Source of the DNA: a bacterium YEK0313
GTDB lineage: Bacteria; Pseudomonadota; Alphaproteobacteria; Rhizobiales; Phreatobacteraceae
Direction: 5' to 3'
NCBI GenBank assembly: GCA_000751295.2
Contig: CCMO02000002.1
Location: 1 to 64,000 of the forward strand
Length of the DNA stretch: 64,000 nucleotides
Both the position numbers and the translations under genes were made by a program. Positions within the stretch are counted from its first letter, which is position 1. Each line of letters opens with the position of its first letter. Shown piece by piece: positions 34,178-42,857 of this stretch. Under the pieces are notes generated by a model, which did not search any database, had not been told where the DNA came from, and was given only the letters and a program-made list of their open reading frames with translations.

Positions 34178-35104
34178 ATGGCCAATGCGATCCCCAATCT
34201 CTTCCTGAAATGGCTCGCCGTTCGCGAGCTGCTGAGGCTGCCGCAGTCCAATGCCGAGATCGCCACGCGGCTCTGGGGGCCGGATGACGGCCCGTCGAAA
34301 TTCTCCAAGATGCTGCGCGGCGACTATGGCTGCGAACCGGACGTGGCGGGCGAGCTCGCCGACGTCGTCAACAAGCGCGTGGCGGTGGTGCGCGGCGCGG
34401 CAGGCCGCTCGGATCCGGCGCCCTATACGTTCCGTTCCCACGATTTCGAATCGCCGGTCCTGTCCTTCACGCGCCAGATCATCGATGCGACCGAAGTGAT
34501 CGACCAGGACGTGCTCGACCGCGGCCACAAGGCGCTGGTGCGGGAATTCTCGCCCGATGCGCCGAACACGCCCGGCAGCCTCAGCGTCGCCATCGAGCAA
34601 TATGGCACGACCCGCTTCTTCGAGGGAGCTTCCGCGGCCGCCTCCGGCCCGCCGGTCTTCGAGATCGGCCGGCACAAGGGGCTGTTCGCCATCGACGGCC
34701 TGCCGGCCGAGGCGGCGAGCGGCGCCCTCAAGGTCTATGTGATGTTCTCGCGCGACCCCTCCATGCTCGGCGGCCGGATCTGGGACATGACCTTCCAGGA
34801 CGTCGTGCGCTGGCTGCCCTCGCCGTTCGAGCCGACCGTCTCGGGCGGCCGCATCCTGCTGATGCGCGAGCCGAAGCCGGTCCAGCCGGTGCCCGGGCGC
34901 TTCCGCCTGACCGCCATCGTCGTGCGCAATCCCGACATTCTCGGCCGGCTGGATCCGCGTGGCGGCAATGCCTCCGCGGCCCCCCTCGACGAAGAAGAAA
35001 CCGCCCGGTTCCTGACCAATCTCGCGCGCCTGACCAAGAGCCACGCCAATGCGGTGGGCTTCTGCGGCAGCGACTATGTGGTGCGCGAGCCCAAGGCCGC
35101 CTGA
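34178..35104 (+). CDS. Protein of unknown function, possible N-terminal helix-turn-helix
   Basis: The 308-residue cytoplasmic protein (no signal or membrane helix) starts with a helical region (about 5-65; LKWLAVRELLRLPQSNAEIA, then SKFSKMLRGDYG) that could be a DNA- or protein-binding bundle. A mixed alpha/beta region of about 230 residues follows, with FDVVRW-like beta strands and GGRILLMREPKPV. I do not recognise a family. It is divergent from the secreted caspase gene, so the two may be co-regulated, but no catalytic motif suggests an activity. Codon use looks like a normal gene of this genome. Confidence 0.75.
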   Translation: MANAIPNLFLKWLAVRELLRLPQSNAEIATRLWGPDDGPSKFSKMLRGDYGCEPDVAGELADVVNKRVAVVRGAAGRSDPAPYTFRSHDFESPVLSFTRQIIDATEVIDQDVLDRGHKALVREFSPDAPNTPGSLSVAIEQYGTTRFFEGASAAASGPPVFEIGRHKGLFAIDGLPAEAASGALKVYVMFSRDPSMLGGRIWDMTFQDVVRWLPSPFEPTVSGGRILLMREPKPVQPVPGRFRLTAIVVRNPDILGRLDPRGGNASAAPLDEEETARFLTNLARLTKSHANAVGFCGSDYVVREPKAA

Positions 35105-35143
35105 CGCGGCTGCGCTGATCCCCTGATCGGACGGTCCGGCCGT

Positions 35144-35160
35144 GGCGCCCAGCAGGCGCC
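35144..35160. terminator. GC hairpin downstream of the unknown gene
   Basis: GGCGCC, a five-base loop and GGCGCC form a short stem 40 bp after the stop at 35104. Weak candidate terminator without a T run. Confidence 0.25.
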
Positions 35161-35317
35161 GCGGCCGCCGGCCTGATTCGCGCCGGATCCCGACAGCACC
35201 GACGCCTTCGCCCGCCATTGCCGGCAAGCCGCTGCAACCGGCTGCAATGCCGGCACGGCCGGCATCGGCCTAAGACCCGGACACGACCGATCCCTGCCGT
35301 GTCCGGAGGCTTTCGCC

Positions 35318-35572
35318 ATGCCGTCAGATGCTCTTCTCGCCCTCGCCGCCGCCCTGCCGACCACCACCGTCATGATCGCGCTGTTCCTCGCCGGCCGCCG
35401 CCGCCCGGCGCCGGTCATGCTGCGCCGGGCGCTGCGCACCGGCGCGGTCGCCGCGCTCGGCGGCCATGCCGACCCGATCGCCATCGGGCTGCGCGCACCG
35501 GCCGGCCAAGGCCGTTCAAGCCGCCGCAATCCCGCGCAATCCCCCGCCCCGCTCAGCCTCGCTAAGGCTTGA
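35318..35572 (+). CDS. Possible small single-helix membrane protein
   Basis: An 84-codon frame follows GGAGG at 9-base spacing. It begins with a hydrophobic helix (LLALAAALPTTTVMIALFLA) and continues with an Arg/Pro-rich tail. Strong G/C third positions in the first half support coding, while the last 25 residues look low-quality. No family recognised; may be spurious. It ends about 40 bp before the next start. Confidence 0.4.
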   Translation: MPSDALLALAAALPTTTVMIALFLAGRRRPAPVMLRRALRTGAVAALGGHADPIAIGLRAPAGQGRSSRRNPAQSPAPLSLAKA

Positions 35573-35613
35573 ACCGAAAGGAACGGATCGTCCGTTCGCG
35601 CATGGAGCCCGCA

Positions 35614-36081
35614 ATGTCCGCCCTCACCACGCTTCTGACCACGGTCGCGCTCGCCTCAGGGCTCGCCGCCGCGCCGGTCGAAGCCGGCCCCTACAGGCAG
35701 GACCGCATCGTCGAGGCCATGACGGCAGACCGAATCGTCGATCTGTTCCACCAGGTCAGCCCGATGGTCCGCGAGGAGCGGACCAACTATCTCGCCGGCT
35801 TCACGCTCTGGTACGACAGCAATTGCGATTTCCTGCCGATGGCGACCTTCGAATCGATCCGCCGCATGGTGAAGGCCGCCAACCGCTCCGGCAGCCAGCA
35901 GGCCGCGGCGGCCGTCGAGGCCGGTCACCAGGACGCCCGGGTGTTCCTGGCCGAGAAGGGCTGCACGGGCGAAGCCGCGACGGCCGCCCGCAGCGCCCTC
36001 GGCCGGTTCTGGGACGGCGACGGCTACCCGCGCGAGCGCCAGGGCAGCGTCCGGCTCGTCGATGACGCCGCGCGTTTCTGA
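35614..36081 (+). CDS. Secreted small protein of unknown function
   Basis: ATG 35614 is preferred (GGAG 8 bases upstream); upstream in-frame ATGs at 35569 and 35602 would add a charged lead. The 155-residue protein has a signal peptide (about 1-26, ending PVEAG) and a helical mature domain with two cysteines (SNCDFLP and KGCTGEA) that could form a disulphide. No family recognised. It immediately precedes the pseudo-trypsin gene, 82 bp apart, suggesting joint expression. Confidence 0.7.
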   Translation: MSALTTLLTTVALASGLAAAPVEAGPYRQDRIVEAMTADRIVDLFHQVSPMVREERTNYLAGFTLWYDSNCDFLPMATFESIRRMVKAANRSGSQQAAAAVEAGHQDARVFLAEKGCTGEAATAARSALGRFWDGDGYPRERQGSVRLVDDAARF

Positions 36082-36163
36082 CCCGGCCGGCCCGCAACGG
36101 GTCGTGACAGCCGGGGGCGCCCCGGCTAAATTCGCCGCTCCGATCACCAGATGGCATTCGTCG

Positions 36164-37558
36164 ATGCGGTTCCCACGCGTCCTGAGCGCGTTTCTTAGGC
36201 TTCACCTTGCCCTTGCAGCTGCGCTCAGCCTCGTGACCGTCGCGACCACTGGCGTCGGCGGGCCGTCGCCCGCCTTTGCCCAGCGCGGCGTCGACCGCAA
36301 CAATCCCGACGTCCTCATCGTCAACCGCTATTCCTCGGCCATCGTCAGGCTCTATGCCTCGCCGGTGAGCGACGACAACTGGGGCGCCGACCGGCTGAAC
36401 GGCGTCGCCATTGGCGCCGGCCTGCGCGGCGAGCTCCGTCCCGAGCGCGGGCGCGGCTGCAACTGGGACATCCGCGTCGTCTATCAGAACACCCGCGTCG
36501 AGGAAAAACGCCGGCTGGTGCTCTGCGATATCAGCGAGGTGGTGTTCGACGGCAGCGCCGCCGAGCTGCCGCGCGACACCCAGATCAACCCGCCGCCCCA
36601 GCAGTCGCGGCCGCAGCAGCCGCAGCAGCCATCGCGCCCGCAGCAGCCCCAGCAGCAGTCGCAGCCCCAGCAGCCGCCACCACAGCTGCGCTCCGCCGAT
36701 ACGATGATCGTCAACCAGGGGCCGGCCGCGGTCGTCTCGCTCTACGCCCAGCCGCAGAACAGCTCCGACTGGGGCCCTGACCGGCTCGGCAACAGCACGC
36801 TGCGGGCCGCCGGCCGCTTCCACCTGCGGCTCACCAGCGAGCAGGGCTGCGTCTGGAACCTGCGCTTCCTGTTCGCCGGCGGCGGCGTGGAAACGCGTCC
36901 GAACCAGAATCTCTGCGAGGTTCCGGAGCTCACCGTGGCCGCCCGCGGCCAGCCGGGCCAGGTCATCTCCTCCGGCACCGGCTTCTATGTCAGCCGCTTC
37001 GGCCATGTCCTGACCACCTTCCATTCGGTGCGCAACTGCTCGGCCGTGTCGATCGCCCGGCCGGGCGGCCAGCGCGTCGCCATGACGCGGATCGCCGAGG
37101 ACGCCGAATTCGATCTGGCGCTCTACCGCGTGCCCGACCTCGTCAGCCCGGTCGCGCCGTTCCGTCTCGGCGCCGCCGGACTGCGGTTCGGCGAGCCCCT
37201 GGTCATTGCCGGCTATCCGGCGCGGCGCGTGCTCGGCGCCCTGACGGTGGTGCACTCGACCATCACCGCGCCGACCGGCTCGGGCATCGATCAGAACCGC
37301 TTCCAGTTCCAGGCCGGCTCCATCGAGGAGCCCTGGGGGGCGCCGATCTTCGACACCAACGGCCTGGTCGTCGGCATCGCCAACGACCCGCAATTCATCG
37401 GCCGGCCCGGCACCGCCATCCAGCGCGACGTCATCGCGCGTTTCCTGCGCCGCAACAATGTCGAGATCACCGAGGTCGCGCCCGGCGAGCCGCGGCGCGT
37501 GCCGACCACGCAGGACTATGCCTTTCCGGTCGTGCTGCCCCTCGACTGCGCGCAATAG
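36164..37558 (+). CDS. Secreted trypsin-fold pseudoprotease with two copies of the LY/W/C beta domain
   Basis: From ATG 36164 (464 residues) there is a signal peptide (about 1-44, ending PAFAQ), a first beta domain (VNRYSSAIVRLYASP, DDNWGADRL, GCNWDIRVVY), a Gln/Pro-rich linker (about 143-176), a second copy (VNQGPAAVVSLYAQP, SDWGPDRLG, GCVWNLRFLF) and a C-terminal trypsin-like domain (about 268-440). In that domain His287 (TTFHSVRNC) and Asp317 (AEFDLALYRV) are in place, but the GNSGGP serine site reads EPWGAPIFDTNG, with Trp391 at the nucleophile position. It is probably catalytically dead and a binder. The beta domains match the small secreted protein at 30481. Confidence 0.82.
   Translation: MRFPRVLSAFLRLHLALAAALSLVTVATTGVGGPSPAFAQRGVDRNNPDVLIVNRYSSAIVRLYASPVSDDNWGADRLNGVAIGAGLRGELRPERGRGCNWDIRVVYQNTRVEEKRRLVLCDISEVVFDGSAAELPRDTQINPPPQQSRPQQPQQPSRPQQPQQQSQPQQPPPQLRSADTMIVNQGPAAVVSLYAQPQNSSDWGPDRLGNSTLRAAGRFHLRLTSEQGCVWNLRFLFAGGGVETRPNQNLCEVPELTVAARGQPGQVISSGTGFYVSRFGHVLTTFHSVRNCSAVSIARPGGQRVAMTRIAEDAEFDLALYRVPDLVSPVAPFRLGAAGLRFGEPLVIAGYPARRVLGALTVVHSTITAPTGSGIDQNRFQFQAGSIEEPWGAPIFDTNGLVVGIANDPQFIGRPGTAIQRDVIARFLRRNNVEITEVAPGEPRRVPTTQDYAFPVVLPLDCAQ
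36590..36690 (+). repeat. Gln/Pro-rich linker microsatellite
   Basis: Imperfect CAGCAGCC(G/C) repeats encode PQQ-type units that join the two beta domains of the pseudo-trypsin protein. Length variation between strains is likely. Confidence 0.8.
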
Positions 37559-37614
37559 GTCCGCTACGCCGGCAAAACGCAATGCTGGCGCAATGCCCGG
37601 CCATTAACCGCCTA

Positions 37615-37764
37615 GTGTCGTGTTTCTTTCGTTCGCTTCAGCTCGACATGGGGCGCAGGAGCGAACGAAAGAAACCAAAACGACACTGGCACCCAAAAAT
37701 TGCTCCTGTCCCTTTGGTCCTGACATTTGCTCCGCCCTCGATATCAAACGAAAGCAAATGTCAG
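37615..37764. repeat. Two consecutive inverted repeats in an AT-richer island
   Basis: Arms 37615-37637 and 37660-37686 pair over AGCGAACGAAAGAAAC and again over ACGACAC, with four extra bases in the right arm. A second pair, CTGACATTTGCT (37720-37731) and AGCAAATGTCAG (37753-37764), is perfect over 12 bp. They lie between the pseudo-trypsin gene and the response-regulator gene in a less GC-rich stretch. They could be a terminator plus operator, or the remnant of a small mobile repeat. Confidence 0.65.
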
Positions 37765-37806
37765 AACCGGGACACGAGCGGGAGCGCTGCGGCGAGGGAA
37801 TGGATC

Positions 37807-38481
37807 GTGCGGGTTCTGTTGGTGGACGACGAGCCGGAAATGGCTTCCGCGCTCGGCGCGGCGCTCCGGCGCTACGACATGGTCGTCGATCATGTCGCAA
37901 CCCTTGCCGATGCCCATGAGGCCATCGCCTCCTCGCCCTATGGCGCCATCCTGCTCGACCGGCAATTGCCCGACGGCGAGGGCCTGGCGCTGATCCCGGC
38001 CCTGCGGGCCCGCGGCCTCACCATGCCGGTCATCGTGCTGACCGCCCGCGGCGAGCTGGCCGACCGCGTCGCCGGGCTCGACAAGGGCGCGGACGACTAT
38101 CTCGCCAAGCCCTTCGCGGTCGAGGAGCTCTTGGCCCGGCTGAGGGCAGTGCGCCGCCGCTCGTCAGAACTGACCGCCGACGTCCTGCGTGTCGGACGCC
38201 TCACCTTCGATTTCAGCCACCGCGAGGCCACTATCGACGGCGCGGCCCTGGAGCTGCCCCGGCGCGAGCTGCTGGTGCTCGAGACGCTGCTGCGCCGCAT
38301 GGGGCGGACGGTGCAGCGCTCGGCGCTGGAGGAAGCGGTCTACAGCATGGACGACGAGATCCAGTCCAATGCCCTCGACACCCATGTCTCGCGGCTCAGG
38401 CGCAAGCTTGCCGAGGCGGATGTCGGCATTGCCATCCACGCCATCAGGGGCATCGGCTATCTCCTGAAGCAGACCGGCTGA
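37807..38481 (+). CDS. OmpR/PhoB-family response regulator
   Basis: GTG 37807 is the only start that leaves a normal receiver N-terminus (RVLLVDDEPEM); GAGGGA is upstream. The 224-residue protein has a receiver domain (about 1-115) with acidic pair Asp7/Asp8, phospho-acceptor Asp51 (AILLDRQLPDGEG), the Thr in VLTARG and the Lys in LAKPF. An OmpR winged helix follows (about 128-222, ending GIGYLLK). The histidine kinase follows 3 bp after its stop. The target genes are unknown. Confidence 0.93.
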   Translation: MRVLLVDDEPEMASALGAALRRYDMVVDHVATLADAHEAIASSPYGAILLDRQLPDGEGLALIPALRARGLTMPVIVLTARGELADRVAGLDKGADDYLAKPFAVEELLARLRAVRRRSSELTADVLRVGRLTFDFSHREATIDGAALELPRRELLVLETLLRRMGRTVQRSALEEAVYSMDDEIQSNALDTHVSRLRRKLAEADVGIAIHAIRGIGYLLKQTG

Positions 38482-38484
38482 GCC

Positions 38485-39879
38485 ATGGCTTTCGGCCGGC
38501 TCAGATCGCTGAAATGGCGTCTCGTCTGGCGGCTCGTCGTGCTGCAGGGCGCCATGCTGGCGCTCCTCCTGATCCTCGCCATCGGCACGCTCTGGATCAC
38601 CGGCCATCTCGCCGACGAACCGGATGAGGACGCCGTCGTCGATGCCGTGCAGGTCGCCCTGGCCCGCAACGCCGACGGCCGGCTGGTGCTGCGGCCGACC
38701 GCCGACATGGAACGACTGCGCCGCGACAATGCCGGCCTCTGGTTCATCGTGCGCGACCGCCAGGGCCAGATGCTCTCGGAAGGCAGGATCCCCGCCGAAT
38801 TCGCCCGTATCGGCGATGCTCTCGACCATATCAGCCAGGCCCGGCTCGGCTGGCAGATCGGCGACGAACCGGGCCTGCCGACCGCGCGGGTGAAGCGCGT
38901 CGACACGGCGGCGGGCAATGTCCAGATCATTTCCGGGTCGGCCGGCCGCCTCATGCTGCGCAAGCTCGTGCTCGGCGCCTCGGTCCTGTTCCTTTCGGCG
39001 ATCCTGCCCAACCTCGTCCTGATGACGATCGCGACCGTCATCGCCACCTCCATGGTGGTCCGGCGGGCCTTGGCGGGGCTCGGCCAGGCTGCGGCGGAGG
39101 CGGCGAACATCGATATCGAAAAGCGCGGCGCGCGCCTTACCGTCGGCAATGTTCCCGCCGAGGTCGCGCCGCTGGTCCGGGCCGTCAACGACGCGCTCGG
39201 CCGGCTCGACGAAGGCTACGAGCGCCACAAGCGCTTCCTCGTCGACGCCGCCCACGAGCTGCGCACGCCGATCGCCATCCTGCAGACGCGGCTCGAAGCC
39301 CTGCCGCCGGGCGCCGACAAGACGCGGCTCCTGGAAGACATGGCCCGGCTCGCCAACCTCGCCGAGCAGCTGCTGGACCTGCAGCGGCTGAACCGCTGCA
39401 CCGCCCATTTCGGCCCGGTCGACCTCGTCAGGATCGCGCGGCGCGTCGCGACCGACCTCGCCCCGCTCGCCATCGGCGCGGGCTACGAGCTCGCCTTCGA
39501 CAGCGAAGCCGGCAAGGTCATGGCGAACGGCGACCAGATGGCCCTGGAGCGAGCCCTGACCAATCTCGTCCAGAATGCCATCCAGCATGGCGGCCGGCGC
39601 GGCACGATCGGCATATCGGTCGCCGCCGACGGGTCGATCGAGGTTGCCGACGAAGGCGAAGGCGTGCCGGCCGACCAGCGCGAACGGATCTTCGAACCGT
39701 TCCATCGCCTGACGCCGCTCGACCGCGGCGCCGGCCTCGGCCTCAATCTCGTGCGCGAGATCGCGACAATCCATGGCGGCCGCATCACCGTGTTCGATCG
39801 ACCCGGCGGCGGCGCCTGCTTCCGGCTCACCGTGCCACGGCTCACTCCGGCGCAGCAGATCATCGAAGTCGGAAACTGA
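38485..39879 (+). CDS. Sensor histidine kinase
   Basis: The 464-residue membrane kinase has TM1 (about 14-38), a periplasmic sensor of roughly 120 residues, TM2 (about 160-192, SVLFLSAILPNLVLMTIATV), a HAMP-like linker, an H-box FLVDAAHELRTPIAIL with His257, an N-box LTNLVQNAIQHG, and G boxes VADEGEGVP and GAGLGLNLV. Partner of the OmpR-type regulator immediately upstream. Topology is like TctE/QseC-type kinases. The signal is not evident; a target could be the neighbouring patatin lipoprotein gene (inference). Confidence 0.94.
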   Translation: MAFGRLRSLKWRLVWRLVVLQGAMLALLLILAIGTLWITGHLADEPDEDAVVDAVQVALARNADGRLVLRPTADMERLRRDNAGLWFIVRDRQGQMLSEGRIPAEFARIGDALDHISQARLGWQIGDEPGLPTARVKRVDTAAGNVQIISGSAGRLMLRKLVLGASVLFLSAILPNLVLMTIATVIATSMVVRRALAGLGQAAAEAANIDIEKRGARLTVGNVPAEVAPLVRAVNDALGRLDEGYERHKRFLVDAAHELRTPIAILQTRLEALPPGADKTRLLEDMARLANLAEQLLDLQRLNRCTAHFGPVDLVRIARRVATDLAPLAIGAGYELAFDSEAGKVMANGDQMALERALTNLVQNAIQHGGRRGTIGISVAADGSIEVADEGEGVPADQRERIFEPFHRLTPLDRGAGLGLNLVREIATIHGGRITVFDRPGGGACFRLTVPRLTPAQQIIEVGN

Positions 39880-39984
39880 TTTATCAGCGCCCCTTTTCGT
39901 CATCGCGCGACTTATCCGCACAGGACTCCGGATTTCGCAATGTTCACGCAATTGCTCCGACCTAGAAGAGAATGACGTGAACTG

Positions 39985-41445
39985 GTGCATGCGTTCTCAA
40001 CGCATGCGCCTATCCTTCTACGGCGCACGGAATTGCATTCCAATTCATATCGAAAACAGACCTATATTGACAGCACCGGGCAATGGCTGCGGCATGCGCT
40101 GGTCTTCGGCTGCGGCCTCGGCCTTGCGGCCTGCGCCGGGCCCCTGGCGGTCGCCGTCAACAGGCCGCTGAGCGCGCCGCCGGTCGAGCGGACCGCGCCG
40201 GCCTCCGGCGACGGCACGGCGATCGTTCTTGCCTTTTCCGGCGGCGGCGCACGATCCGCCGCCTTTGGCTACGGCGTGCTGAGCGACCTCACCGAGCGGC
40301 GCGCGGCGCGGCCTGGGCGCAGCCTTGCCGACGAGGTCGTGCTGGTCTCGGGCGTTTCGGGCGGCGCCATCCTGGCGGCCTATGTCGCGCTGCATGGCCC
40401 GGCGCGGCTTGCCGATTTCCGCCGGGATTTCCTCGACCGCGACGTCGAGGCCGCCCTCCATACCAGCTTCACGCCCGCCAATCTGCTGCGCGCCTATCAG
40501 GGCGGCGTGAACGACCTCACGGGCCTGCCCGCCTGGCTCGATGCCCATCTCTATGGGGATGCGACCTTCGCCGATCTCGGCGGCCCTGGCCGGCCGCGCC
40601 TGCTCGTGCACGCGACCGACCTCTACAACCGCGCGCCCTTCATCTTCGACCGCCGGTCCTTCGCCGCCCTCTGCAGCGATGTCGACCGGTATCCGCTCTC
40701 CCACGCCGTTGCCGCTTCCGCGGCGGTACCGGTCGTCTTCGCCCCGGTCGTGCTGCGCAACTACAGCCACGCCTGCCCGGTCGCCCGGCCGGCATCGGGC
40801 GACGATGCGGCGGGGGAAGGAGGGTCGCTGGTCGAGCGCGACTATCGCGCCGCGCTGGGGCGCTACCGGTCCGAGCCCGACCTCTCCTTCCTCAAGCTCT
40901 ACGACGGCGGCCTCGTCGACGGGCTCGGCACGCAGAGCCTGATCCACCGGATGCATCGCGCGCCGCCGGCCCCCTTGACGACGCCCGAGGCGCTCCGGCT
41001 CGACCGGATCGTCTTCATCGTCGCCGACGCCTCGACGCGGATCGGCGGCGACATGTCGCGCACCGAGGCGCCGCCCAACGCGGTCGATGCCATTGTCGGC
41101 GCGGCCGACGCGATGATCGACGCGACCAGCCGGCATGGCGTCGACGCCCTGCGCCGGGAGGCGCGCGCCTGGCGCGACCGGCTAGTGCGCTGGCGCTGCG
41201 CGCGTGCCGACGCGACGCCGGCCTGCTCCCGGCTGACGGTCGAGGTGATCCGCGTCGCGCTCGCCGACATCGCCGACGGCGCGCTGCGCCGCCGCATTCT
41301 CGGCCTGCACAACCGCTTGAGCCTCGGGCGCGACGACGTCGCCCTGATTGCCGGCCTCGGCCGCCGGCTGCTCGCCGGCGCCCCTGCCTTCCAGCGCCTC
41401 TTCGGCGGCCATCCCCGCAGCGGCGCAAGGCTCGCCGCGCGTTGA
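39985..41445 (+). CDS. Patatin-like phospholipase lipoprotein
   Basis: The protein has a lipobox (GLGLAACAG) and a patatin domain with the oxyanion loop SGGGARSAAFGYG, the nucleophile elbow GVSGGAIL, and the DGG aspartate motif (LYDGGLVDGLG), so the Ser-Asp dyad is intact. From ATG 39985 (486 residues) the lipid-attachment Cys is residue 50, leaving an unusually long leader. No ATG, GTG or TTG lies nearer, although ATT 40066 would give a normal 23-residue leader. The first 80 bases are AT-rich, unlike the rest. Patatin lipoproteins hydrolyse phospholipids at the envelope. Confidence 0.85.
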   Translation: MHAFSTHAPILLRRTELHSNSYRKQTYIDSTGQWLRHALVFGCGLGLAACAGPLAVAVNRPLSAPPVERTAPASGDGTAIVLAFSGGGARSAAFGYGVLSDLTERRAARPGRSLADEVVLVSGVSGGAILAAYVALHGPARLADFRRDFLDRDVEAALHTSFTPANLLRAYQGGVNDLTGLPAWLDAHLYGDATFADLGGPGRPRLLVHATDLYNRAPFIFDRRSFAALCSDVDRYPLSHAVAASAAVPVVFAPVVLRNYSHACPVARPASGDDAAGEGGSLVERDYRAALGRYRSEPDLSFLKLYDGGLVDGLGTQSLIHRMHRAPPAPLTTPEALRLDRIVFIVADASTRIGGDMSRTEAPPNAVDAIVGAADAMIDATSRHGVDALRREARAWRDRLVRWRCARADATPACSRLTVEVIRVALADIADGALRRRILGLHNRLSLGRDDVALIAGLGRRLLAGAPAFQRLFGGHPRSGARLAAR

Positions 41446-41452
41446 CCAGCCG

Positions 41453-42145
41453 TCAGGTGACCGCCCGCGCGGCCTCGTCGATCAGGCCGGCCACCGCGGC
41501 CGGCTCGGAGGCCAGCGAAGCATGGCTCGCCGCCAGCGTGATGACCTTGCGCGCGCCGAGCCGCGCCGCCATGCGCTGCTGGTTCTCCGGCGCGATCATC
41601 CGGTCCTCGCTGGAGATCTGGTACCAGCTCGGCTTGGCTTTCCAGGCCGGATTGGAGATCGTGTCGCCGAAGGCCGAGGCGAGCGGCGCCTTCTGGGTGA
41701 CTGCCATGACCAGCGCCTCGTCGGCGCTGAGATCCTGGCAGAAGCTCTCGTGGAACTTGTCGGCGCGCAGCCAGAGATAACCGTCGCTGTCCGGGGCGAG
41801 ATTCGCGGCCGCCGCCGGCGGATGCTGCTGGGTGATGGCGCCGGGGCTTTCGCCGGCATCCGGCGCGAAGGCGGCGATGTAGACGAGGCCGGCGACATTG
41901 GGCAGGTGGCCCGCTTCCGTGATCACCGCGCCGCCATAGGAATGGCCAACGAGCAGCACCGGCCCGTCCTGCTGCGCCACCATCTTGCGCGTGCGCTCGG
42001 CATCATCGCCGAGCGAGGTCAGCGGCAGTTCCACCGCCGCAAGCGAGGAATGCCCCTTGCGGGCAAGGTCGACGATGACCTTGCTCCAATGGGCGGCACC
42101 GCCCCAGAAGCCATGCACGAGAATGATCGTCGGTTTCGAACTCAT
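41453..42145 (-). CDS. Alpha/beta hydrolase (esterase-like)
   Basis: The 230-residue protein has the oxyanion HGFWGGAAHW, the nucleophile serine in LLVGHSYGGAVI, an acid in SSEDRMIAPENQQRMA and the terminal His in AASHASL. No leader peptide. The family is common in Rhizobiales and often annotated only as alpha/beta hydrolase; substrates are mostly unknown. It converges on the patatin gene (7 bp between stops). Confidence 0.9.
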   Translation of the reverse strand: MSSKPTIILVHGFWGGAAHWSKVIVDLARKGHSSLAAVELPLTSLGDDAERTRKMVAQQDGPVLLVGHSYGGAVITEAGHLPNVAGLVYIAAFAPDAGESPGAITQQHPPAAAANLAPDSDGYLWLRADKFHESFCQDLSADEALVMAVTQKAPLASAFGDTISNPAWKAKPSWYQISSEDRMIAPENQQRMAARLGARKVITLAASHASLASEPAAVAGLIDEAARAVT

Positions 42146-42322
42146 GGCCTTGCTCCGTCACGAGACACCAGAGAGGACGCCGGCCCGGACGGGGCGACAT
42201 CCGATCATTGCTGCGCCGCTCCGCTTCCGGAACGGCACATCATGCTGGACGACACCAGTGACGGTATCATCACACGGCCGGCCCGGCCGCACGAATCGAC
42301 GGCCGAAGGCTGGATCCGGCCG

Positions 42323-42772
42323 TCAGAACATGCCGTTCGTGTGCGCGGCGGTTTCCGGGATCGGCTGGATCACGTCCCAGTGCTCGACGATCTTGCCGGC
42401 TTCGAGACGGAAGATGTCCACGATGGCAAGACCCCGGTCGGTCGGCTCGCGCTTCGAATGGACGTGCAGGGCGACCAGATCGCCATCGGCGATGACGCGC
42501 TTGATCTCGTTATGGGCGCGCGGGAAACGCTCCTTGCGCATGGCGATGAACGCCTTGAAGCCGTCGATGCCGTCCGGCGCCACCGGATTGTGCTGGATGT
42601 AGCGCGGGCCGAAATGCCTGGCCGCCGCGTCGAAATCCATCTGGTTCAGCGCCTTCTCGTAGAAATCGAGCACGACCTTCTTGTTGGCCTCCGGGCCGGT
42701 CTCGGCCGCGCCGGCCGGCAGGGCCGCGGCCGCGGCGGCGGCGAGCGCAAGGCCGAAACTGCGCCTGTCCAT
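42323..42772 (-). CDS. Exported NTF2-like/SnoaL-type protein
   Basis: ATG 42772 is chosen for its GGAG at 9-base spacing; ATG 42790 would add six residues. The 149-residue protein has a Tat-like leader (MDRRSFGLALAAAAAAALPA) and an NTF2-like cone fold (YIQHNPVAPDGIDGFKAF, LVALHVHSKREP, AIVDIFRLEAGKIVEHWDV). Proteins of this type include polyketide cyclases and small isomerases, and many have no known activity. Confidence 0.85.
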   Translation of the reverse strand: MDRRSFGLALAAAAAAALPAGAAETGPEANKKVVLDFYEKALNQMDFDAAARHFGPRYIQHNPVAPDGIDGFKAFIAMRKERFPRAHNEIKRVIADGDLVALHVHSKREPTDRGLAIVDIFRLEAGKIVEHWDVIQPIPETAAHTNGMF

Positions 42773-42857
42773 CGGTGATCTCCATTGCATGGCGAGGACA
42801 GCGACCCTAGCGAAGCCCGGCCGCGGCGCACCTGCCGAACGGATCACATCACGCCAC

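Noticed and set aside
37615..37764. CRISPR array or insertion-sequence ends
   Set aside because: Only two unrelated inverted pairs, no regular spacers, no transposase and no target duplication seen.
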